Shown here piece after piece: positions 18,260 to 23,476 of a stretch of 23,476 nucleotides of DNA. The notes under the pieces are model-generated. The model searched no databases and was not told the DNA's origin. It saw only the letters and a list, made by a program, of their open reading frames with translations. A program made the position numbers and the translations under genes. This stretch comes from CAZZBK01 sp964387325 (GTDB lineage Bacteria > Planctomycetota > Planctomycetia > Pirellulales > PNKZ01): NCBI GenBank assembly GCA_964387325.1, contig CAYLYE010000086.1, forward strand, positions 1 to 23,476, read 5' to 3'. Each line of letters begins with the position of its first letter. The first letter of the stretch is position 1.

Positions 18260-18279
18260 CGATAGGCAAAAATCTATCG
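18260..18279. other. Small perfect hairpin in the moaD-cysK gap
   Basis: CGATAG (18260-18265) and CTATCG (18274-18279) form a 6-bp stem around an A-rich 8-nt loop, about 50 nt upstream of the cysK start. It could be a weak transcription-attenuating or processing structure. It matches no riboswitch I recognise, and a stem this short may be chance. Confidence 0.25.
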
Positions 18280-18312
18280 TGAGTTGACGATTATGAAAAG
18301 ACGAAATCGCCG

Positions 18313-18567
18313 CTAGCCGCCACTGACAGGCGGAATGCAGGCGACGTCGACTGCATCTCCCAGCAAGTCGCCATCTTGCGCGTAGTCGGCGTTTACGGCC
18401 AAGCGGAGGGCTCCGCCCAGCTTTTTTAGCGCCGGATGTTTGTCGAGCAACGCGCGACGCAAATCACCCACGGTTGCGCTGAGCGGTAACGACACGGTAA
18501 CCGTGCCGCTACCGGCCAGATCGCGAGCCACGGCGAACATTTGCACCGTGATAGGCCGATCGCTCAT
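18313..18567 (-). CDS. moaD: MoaD/ThiS-family sulfur carrier protein (84 aa)
   Basis: This small beta-grasp protein ends in Gly-Gly (IPPVSGG), the tail that is adenylated and thiocarboxylated in MoaD, ThiS and CysO. The PPVSGG ending and size match MoaD, the small subunit of molybdopterin synthase, better than ThiS or CysO. Its ATG overlaps the stop of the FAD/Fe-S oxidoreductase gene as ATGA, so it is translationally coupled to it. No moaE, moeB or JAMM protease gene is visible, so the partner is unknown. Two settings fit. It may supply sulfur for molybdenum cofactor with partners elsewhere, or it may act as a sulfur donor to the cysteine synthase encoded 103 nt downstream, as CysO does for CysM in actinobacteria. 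Confidence 0.85.
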   Translation of the reverse strand: MSDRPITVQMFAVARDLAGSGTVTVSLPLSATVGDLRRALLDKHPALKKLGGALRLAVNADYAQDGDLLGDAVDVACIPPVSGG

Positions 18568-21548
18568 GTGATTGATCGCTCCTTGCTACGCTCCGAGAGC
18601 ATGGCAGCCACCTCGGGCATGAGCCCATACGCGAGGGCCAATATTTTTAGCGGATGAACCGTCGGCTTCGTCGTGCTCTGCTCCATCTGAATGCGGCAGC
18701 TACTGCACTCGGTCGTTCCGGCATGATGTTGTCCGTCACGTAATTGCGAGATCAGTGGCCAACCCGCCCGCAGGCTGTTGCGGTAGTTCTGGCGTTTGAG
18801 TCCATACAAGCCGGCCATGCCTGAGCAGCCACGTTCGATATGCTGCACGATCAACCCGGGAATGAGCCGCAACAGATTTACACCGGGCAACTCGGCTCCG
18901 AGCGCGATCATATGACACGGGGCGTGATAAGCGAGCGTGTGCCGCAACGGTTTCAGGTCGAGTTGGAGTTGCCCTTCCTGATGCATGTTCCACAAATAAG
19001 TACATGCCTCGACGGTGTTGTCGGCTACGAGTCGCGCGTCGTCGTCGTCAAGCATCGCCGGATATTCCTGCTTCAGACACACGGCGGCCGATGGTTCCGT
19101 GGTGACGATCGTGAACCCTTGTCGGACCGACTCGGCGAGCAGGTTGACGTTATAGCGCGCGACGCGCTTGGCCCGTTCGATCGCGCCGATCGAAACCATC
19201 GCCATACCCGATTGAGTTTGCCCTGGAGGGACATAGACCGGAACTCCATTGTGCTCCAAGATGCGAACCAAGGCCTCAGCCAAGGCGGGGTCGTGGTAGT
19301 TGGCGAACGTGTCAACGAAGCAAAGAACTTTGCGGCCGCTGCGCCGCGGCGGTCGAGTGAGCCGGCGGCGATGAGCCCAGCGAATGAAGCTCCGCGGAGC
19401 AAATCGTGGCAACTTGCGACCCTGGGCTAGGCCTAAGGTCTTTTCAAGGAACCAACGCATTTGGCGATTCGAGATCGCCCAGTTTGCGATCGGACTAAAG
19501 TAATTGCCGAGGCTGCTGAACAAGTCGAGCCGCGTGAGAACCCAATCGCCGAACCGCAAGCCATCGTGGGCAACGTAGGCCGCCTTGGCCTCGATCATCA
19601 TTTTGGGGATATCAACACCGGCAGGGCACTCGAGCCGACACATCTTGCAATTCACGCACAGATCGGCGACCTCTTTGAACGCCTGCGATTGAATCGCGTC
19701 CGGCGAGATCTGTCCGCTCAACACGCTGCGCATGAGATTGGCCTTGGCGCGGGGCGAAGCTTCCTCGGCGGGCAAAAAACGAAAGATGGGACACATCCGC
19801 ACCTCGCTGCTTTGCGAGCGACATGCGCCACAGCCGTTACAAGCCCGCGCGGCTTGTTCAAGTTCGTTTTCGTGCCAGTTAAGTTGCAACGGCACAACCT
19901 GCGGCTTGGCGACCGCGGGAGGTTCATCACTCGTCACCGCCGAAGGGGTTGCGGTAAGTTCGGTCCCCCAGCGCGGGCGCAAATTCAGTGTCAGTAAATC
20001 ACTCTGGTCGGTGATGACCTTGCCAGGGTTGAAAATATTGTGTGGGTCGAAGATCCGTTTCACATCGCGAAACGTACGGTAAAGCTCGCCGTACTGTCGA
20101 GCTACGAATGACGACCGACTCAAGCCATCGGCATGCTCACCGCTGATCGTACCGCCGACGCTCCACACGGCCGTGTAGATATCCTCGGCCAAGGCCTCCA
20201 TTGTTTTGATGTGACCGGGGTCGCTGAGGTCAAGGAACGGCCGCAGGTGTAATTGTCCGTGCCCCGCGTGGGCGAACAGCGTCGCGGTGACCTGATGCCG
20301 CTTGAGAATGTTCTGCAATTCGACGAGCGTCTTGCCCAGAGCGTCGGGCGGAATCGCAAAGTCCTCGACAAATGGCAAAGCACGCGTCGAGCCTTTGAGA
20401 CGCAAAAGCGTGGGGGTCGTCTTGCGCGCCAACAACCAAAAGAAGCGTATCTCTTCGTCGCCGGTCGCAATGCGCGAGTCGAACGCCAAGCGGCGGCGAT
20501 GCCGCACGCGCTCGACGAGTTGCCGCATCCGATCGCGGACCTCCGAAACGTCGTTCCCCTCGACCTCGACAAACAACAGCGCCTCGGCCGTTTCGGGCAG
20601 CACACCATCGTAGCGAGGCTCTTTTTCACGCGCCAAGCTCAAGTGTCGTCGATCCATCAAGTCGCAAGCGCTAGGGCGAAACGCCTGGATCTCGGTGACG
20701 GCCCGAGCCGCCTTGTCAAGACTCTCGAAGAACATCAGCGCGACCGATGCGTGCCGCGCTAGCGGTTGCGTGGCGAGCGTGATCTCGGTGAACAACGCCA
20801 AGGTCCCTTCCGAACCGGTCATTAACCGCGGCAGGTCGAGACAGGTTGGCCCCAGCACGTCGAGCAAATGATAGCCCGAACGATTGACCAGACTTTTAGG
20901 CTGATGCTTGCGAATCAAGTCAGCGTCGCGACGCAGGACATCGACGAGTTGATTGATCAACTCGCGTTTGCGATCGTGCGGGTCGCGGCTGACTCCGTCG
21001 ACGAGCGGTTCGCGCCCGACGTCGAGCACCGTCCCGTCGGCGAGCACGACGCTCAATCGTTGCACATGCTTACGGGTCGAGCCATGCACAAGAAATCGGC
21101 TGCCGGAGCCATCGACCGCCACGACGCTGCCCATGGTGGTCACATGGCTCGTGGCTGGATCGGGTCCAAACTGGCGGCCACTCTTGCGTAGAAACGCGTT
21201 CAGCCGTTCGTGTACAAGACCCGGTTGCACGGTGATCTGATCGTAATCGGTTCGCAGCACGCGTCGCATGTGGCAGGCGAAGTCGATGACGATGCCCGAG
21301 CCGAGAGATTCGCCGGCGAGACCGGTCCCCGCGCCGCGCGCATGGATACTGATCCGGTGCTCGGCAGCATATTTGACCACGACAGCCACGTCGTCGATCG
21401 ACACGGGGCGCACGACGCACAGCGGGACAATCTGATAGTTGCTCGCATCGCTGGCGTACATCTGCACATGCACGTCGTCGGCGAACACGTCACCGCGCAC
21501 CAGTCCACTGAGGTCTTCAGCGATATGTTGACGATCGGGGTCCGCCAC
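18564..21548 (-). CDS. FAD-linked oxidase fused to Fe-S/CCG domains, D-lactate dehydrogenase-like (994 aa)
   Basis: This is a GlcD-plus-GlpC type fusion that likely oxidises a 2-hydroxy acid such as D-lactate or D-2-hydroxyglutarate and passes electrons to quinone. An FAD-binding-4 domain (about 40-220) contains RGAGTGLAG at 71-79. An FAD-oxidase C-terminal domain follows and ends near HIFNPGKVI. A two-cluster ferredoxin domain has C570, C573, C576 and C586, then C631, C634, C637 and C641 (CVNCKMCRLECP). The final heterodisulfide-reductase-like domain has C878, C908 in GCSGMAG (a single Cys where CCG is usual), and C948 and C951. The start is a GTG at 21548 with GAGG about 12 nt upstream, 16 nt after the zinc-ribbon gene. 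No membrane helix is visible, so it is probably cytoplasmic or membrane-peripheral. The overlapping moaD-like gene downstream is unusual company for this family. Confidence 0.88.
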   Translation of the reverse strand: MADPDRQHIAEDLSGLVRGDVFADDVHVQMYASDASNYQIVPLCVVRPVSIDDVAVVVKYAAEHRISIHARGAGTGLAGESLGSGIVIDFACHMRRVLRTDYDQITVQPGLVHERLNAFLRKSGRQFGPDPATSHVTTMGSVVAVDGSGSRFLVHGSTRKHVQRLSVVLADGTVLDVGREPLVDGVSRDPHDRKRELINQLVDVLRRDADLIRKHQPKSLVNRSGYHLLDVLGPTCLDLPRLMTGSEGTLALFTEITLATQPLARHASVALMFFESLDKAARAVTEIQAFRPSACDLMDRRHLSLAREKEPRYDGVLPETAEALLFVEVEGNDVSEVRDRMRQLVERVRHRRRLAFDSRIATGDEEIRFFWLLARKTTPTLLRLKGSTRALPFVEDFAIPPDALGKTLVELQNILKRHQVTATLFAHAGHGQLHLRPFLDLSDPGHIKTMEALAEDIYTAVWSVGGTISGEHADGLSRSSFVARQYGELYRTFRDVKRIFDPHNIFNPGKVITDQSDLLTLNLRPRWGTELTATPSAVTSDEPPAVAKPQVVPLQLNWHENELEQAARACNGCGACRSQSSEVRMCPIFRFLPAEEASPRAKANLMRSVLSGQISPDAIQSQAFKEVADLCVNCKMCRLECPAGVDIPKMMIEAKAAYVAHDGLRFGDWVLTRLDLFSSLGNYFSPIANWAISNRQMRWFLEKTLGLAQGRKLPRFAPRSFIRWAHRRRLTRPPRRSGRKVLCFVDTFANYHDPALAEALVRILEHNGVPVYVPPGQTQSGMAMVSIGAIERAKRVARYNVNLLAESVRQGFTIVTTEPSAAVCLKQEYPAMLDDDDARLVADNTVEACTYLWNMHQEGQLQLDLKPLRHTLAYHAPCHMIALGAELPGVNLLRLIPGLIVQHIERGCSGMAGLYGLKRQNYRNSLRAGWPLISQLRDGQHHAGTTECSSCRIQMEQSTTKPTVHPLKILALAYGLMPEVAAMLSERSKERSIT

Positions 21549-21564
21549 GCGGCGTGTTCCTCTT

Positions 21565-22041
21565 TCAACTGGAGTGTGATGTGCTCTGAGACGGTGTCAG
21601 CCGCGCGTTGAGCTGTCGGTAGCGTTCGTGCGTGGCTAAGTCAAAGACCTTATGCGACGAGAGGTCGGTGCCCCGATAGACGGCGTGACAGCGATAACAG
21701 TTCAGGCACTCTCCCATCGTCAGATACAGCACAATGTCGATGAACGCCGTGACGAACAGCACCCCATACGACACGTAAATGTAGTAGTTGAACCACGCCC
21801 AGGTGCTGATCGCGAACCCCGTGAGAACGATCGTCACGCCCAGTCGCTGCGAAAAATCTTTACGGGTGAACAGTTCTTCGCTGGGACAAATCAGGCAATG
21901 TTGAACATGCGCCCCTTGCAAGTCCCCATCTTTGACAGGCAAATCAACTCCACAGGCAGGACACTGAATCGCGGTCGCACTGGGCTCAAAATCGATCCGC
22001 ACACTTTGCGAGCACTGAGGACAGCAGAAGGTGACGTTCAT
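21565..22041 (-). CDS. Zinc-ribbon protein with a two-helix membrane hairpin (158 aa), function unknown
   Basis: I recognise no named family. The N-terminus forms a zinc ribbon with C7/C10 and C27/C30. A second cysteine pair, C49/C52 (HCLICP), is separated from C112/C115 (ECLNCYRCH, with C118 also near) by two hydrophobic segments at about 67-84 and 89-108. If the second pairs form one site, both lie on the same side of the membrane and the ribbon is closed by the helical hairpin. The gene lies 16 nt upstream of the FAD/Fe-S oxidoreductase, so the protein could anchor or serve that enzyme, or bind another metal or redox partner. The ATG at 22041 has no clear Shine-Dalgarno sequence. A repeat element begins 24 nt upstream of the start codon. 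Confidence 0.78.
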   Translation of the reverse strand: MNVTFCCPQCSQSVRIDFEPSATAIQCPACGVDLPVKDGDLQGAHVQHCLICPSEELFTRKDFSQRLGVTIVLTGFAISTWAWFNYYIYVSYGVLFVTAFIDIVLYLTMGECLNCYRCHAVYRGTDLSSHKVFDLATHERYRQLNARLTPSQSTSHSS

Positions 22042-22064
22042 GGTGAGTGTGTTTTCAAAGGAGC

Positions 22065-22276
22065 GCTAACCACCGAGGCACCGCGGACACAGAGAACGGT
22101 GGAGGAGTCGAGGTGCTGAGGAGTGGGGAGAGTAACTTGTTATCAAAATAAGGGCTACCAGTCATCTTAGGGAAGTTCAGGCAATCGAACCGCCTCCACT
22201 CCCGTGCTCCTCGACTCTTCTGCTTTTCAACTCCTCTGTTTTTCAACTCTGTGTCCTCGGCGTCTCTGTGGTTAGC
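22065..22276. repeat. 212-bp inverted-repeat element (MITE-like or planctomycete intergenic repeat)
   Basis: The two ends, 22065-22094 and 22247-22276, are inverted copies matching at 26 of 30 positions (both start GCTAACCAC and end GGACACAGAG when read inward). A second inverted pair lies inside, 22101-22130 against 22191-22220, matching at about 21 of 30. The centre (about 22131-22190) is AT-richer and unique. I find no coding frame and no clear target-site duplication. The whole could fold into a long imperfect hairpin. It occupies most of the 281-bp gap between the membrane-protein gene and the zinc-ribbon gene. GAGACACAGAGGACACAGAG-like runs are, from memory, a common intergenic repeat motif in planctomycetes; copy number in this genome cannot be judged here. 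Confidence 0.7.
22192..22250 (-). repeat. Tandem 16-nt subrepeats inside the inverted-repeat element
   Basis: Read on the minus strand, the right arm holds consecutive units each beginning GAGT: GAGTTGAAAAACAGAG, GAGTTGAAAAGCAGAA, GAGTCGAGGAGCACGG, and a partial GAGTGGAGGC. The left arm carries counterparts of only the last two units, which explains why the right arm is about 25-30 nt longer. The first two units differ at two of 16 positions, so they look like a recent duplication. Confidence 0.6.
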
Positions 22277-22322
22277 TCATTTGTAATCAATCCACAACGA
22301 CGAGTCGCTCACAGACACTCTA

Positions 22323-23048
22323 TCATACTGGACAGGACAATTCGGCTGACAGTAGCGCGGCGGTCATTTCTCCGAGGAAAGTGCCGATCACGCCGACGTA
22401 GAGAATGCCGGTGGCGCTTTGCGTATTCGGAATTTCCAGCGTTTTCAGGCTGAAGATCGCGGCGGTCGCGGCCCCCACCAAGCCTGCGAGCCAGCGTAGG
22501 GCGAGCAGCGAAAGTTGTGTCGACGTCGGCGATCCCGCATCGGCCCAGTGCAAGCCCAGTCCCACGGCGCTGAGCACCGCCCGAACAACAATCGCTACGA
22601 TCATGAGTCGGACGAGCGTTTGCAGCGGTGCAATTTTCATTCCCGGCGAGTTGAGGTACCAGTGCCCAAGGAGCATCGCGGCCATGGTCGTTCCGAGCAC
22701 CAATCCCGATGACGCTGACTCAAGCAGCGAGAGGATCTTCCCACCGGAGAAATCTCCCCAGCAGCCGATGAGCGCGGCCAGTGCCGTGAGTACGAGCGCG
22801 ATCACTCCCTGTCGGGGCATTTCATAAAGCCAGCACACGGCTGCCGCGTAGCTGAGTATCGCCACGGCGAGAGCGGGCCAGAATTGCAGCGTGCCATAGG
22901 TCATCAGCGACGCCAGCACACTGAGCCCCAGCACGACATATGAGTTGTTGCGGTAGTAACCGCTCGTGACGAGTCGTGGCGGCGTGACGGCCATTGCGGC
23001 GCACATGCCAAACGAGAGCCGCAACAGAAACTGCACGAGCAATTGCAT
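22323..23048 (-). CDS. Multi-pass membrane protein of unknown function (241 aa)
   Basis: I do not recognise the family. The sequence has about eight hydrophobic segments, at roughly residues 3-22, 36-53, 56-74, 80-97, 110-130, 144-165, 180-201 and 213-236, so it is an integral inner-membrane protein with almost no soluble domain. Short polar loops include TPPRLVTSGYYRNN near 22-35 and LHWADAGSPTSTQ near 166-178. No catalytic or metal-binding motif is evident. It starts 30 nt after the folE stop on the same strand, which suggests co-transcription, but nothing in it points to folate or pterin chemistry. The ATG at 23048 lacks a clear Shine-Dalgarno sequence. The repeat element lies just beyond its stop. 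Confidence 0.75.
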   Translation of the reverse strand: MQLLVQFLLRLSFGMCAAMAVTPPRLVTSGYYRNNSYVVLGLSVLASLMTYGTLQFWPALAVAILSYAAAVCWLYEMPRQGVIALVLTALAALIGCWGDFSGGKILSLLESASSGLVLGTTMAAMLLGHWYLNSPGMKIAPLQTLVRLMIVAIVVRAVLSAVGLGLHWADAGSPTSTQLSLLALRWLAGLVGAATAAIFSLKTLEIPNTQSATGILYVGVIGTFLGEMTAALLSAELSCPV

Positions 23049-23078
23049 GGTGGTCGACGCTCGATCTGACGCAGGGCG

Positions 23079-23476
23079 TTAAGTCCGGTTACCGTAGATC
23101 AGCGTCATCACCTCAGCCCGACTGGAGACATGCGAGCGGAAGATGCCGCGCATAGCCGAGGTGAGACACAAGCTCCCCGGCTTGCGCACGCCGCGGATCG
23201 TCATGCACGTGTGGGTCGCCTCGATCACGACGGCCACCCCCTTGGCGTCGAGTTCCGAGACCAGTAGGTCGGCGATCGTTTCGGTCATCCGTTCTTGGAC
23301 TTGAGGCCGACGCGCAACGCTCTCGACCACTCGGGCCAGCTTGCTCAGTCCAATCACGCGACCGTTCGGCAGGTAACCGATATGCGCGTGTCCCATGAAC
23401 GGCAGTAGATGATGTTCGCAGACGCTGTTGAAGCTGATATCGCGGACCAGCACGACCTCGTCGTATTTCTCGGTGA
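23079..23476 (-). CDS. folE: GTP cyclohydrolase I, N-terminus off the window
   Basis: FolE converts GTP to 7,8-dihydroneopterin triphosphate, the first step of folate (and queuosine) synthesis, as a zinc enzyme. The visible 131 residues begin TEKYDEVVLVRDISF and hold the zinc-ligand region SVCEHHLLPF (Cys and His) and the second Cys in ATHTCMTIRGV. GHAHIGYLPNGRVIGLSKLA, the family core, lies between them. Family length is about 180-220 residues, so roughly the first 60-80 are missing beyond the right edge. The ending at RAEVMTLIYGNRT is normal. The first internal GTG at 23453 is not the start, since homology continues upstream of it. It is followed after 30 nt by the membrane-protein gene. 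Confidence 0.95.
   Translation of the reverse strand, partial: TEKYDEVVLVRDISFNSVCEHHLLPFMGHAHIGYLPNGRVIGLSKLARVVESVARRPQVQERMTETIADLLVSELDAKGVAVVIEATHTCMTIRGVRKPGSLCLTSAMRGIFRSHVSSRAEVMTLIYGNRT

Noticed and set aside
22065..22276. CRISPR array
   Set aside because: The 16-nt units are directly adjacent without spacers and the outer repeats are inverted, so this is not CRISPR.

Overview
The window looks like chromosomal DNA from a planctomycete, most likely a Pirellulales-type bacterium. The evidence is a PSCyt1/DUF1549/DUF1553 cytochrome-like protein with Tat-exported DUF1501 partners, a DUF4838 protein, high GC content, mostly weak Shine-Dalgarno signals and a HemP-like small protein. The clade is an inference from gene families; no rRNA or tRNA gene is visible.

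Layout. (1) Positions 1-4267, minus strand: a two-gene AddB/AddA-like helicase-nuclease module for double-strand-break processing. The helicase gene runs off the left edge, and the two genes overlap as TGATG. (2) 4332-10657: a divergent locus. A Tat-exported DUF1501 protein is read leftward. A signal-peptide PSCyt1-DUF1549-DUF1553 protein and a second DUF1501 protein are read rightward, coupled by an ATGA overlap. They face each other across about 200 bp holding candidate promoters. A small hemP-like gene converges on the rightward operon. (3) 11180-15237: a cold-shock-type DEAD-box RNA helicase (minus) and a Uup-type ABC-F ATPase (plus), divergent across a 452 bp gene-free gap. (4) 15262-22041, minus strand: a colinear chain of a membrane zinc-ribbon protein, a large FAD/Fe-S oxidoreductase, a MoaD-like sulfur carrier, cysteine synthase, and a DUF4838 gene broken by a one-base frameshift. 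(5) 22065-22276: a non-coding inverted-repeat element with 16-nt tandem subrepeats. (6) 22323-23476, minus strand: an eight-helix membrane protein of unknown function and the C-terminal two thirds of GTP cyclohydrolase I, cut by the right edge.

How the genes work together. The AddB/AddA pair should form one complex. The PSCyt1/DUF1553 and DUF1501 proteins are very likely exported partners of a planctomycete-typical system whose substrate is unresolved. The zinc-ribbon/oxidoreductase/moaD cluster is tightly spaced and looks like one transcript, with cysK and the DUF4838 gene possibly reading on from it. I see no CRISPR array, prophage, transposase or toxin-antitoxin pair. I did not find a clear new defence or biosynthetic system. 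The least explained items are the inverted-repeat element, the oxidoreductase-MoaD coupling, the split zinc ribbon and the altered Fe-S ligands of the AddB-like protein.
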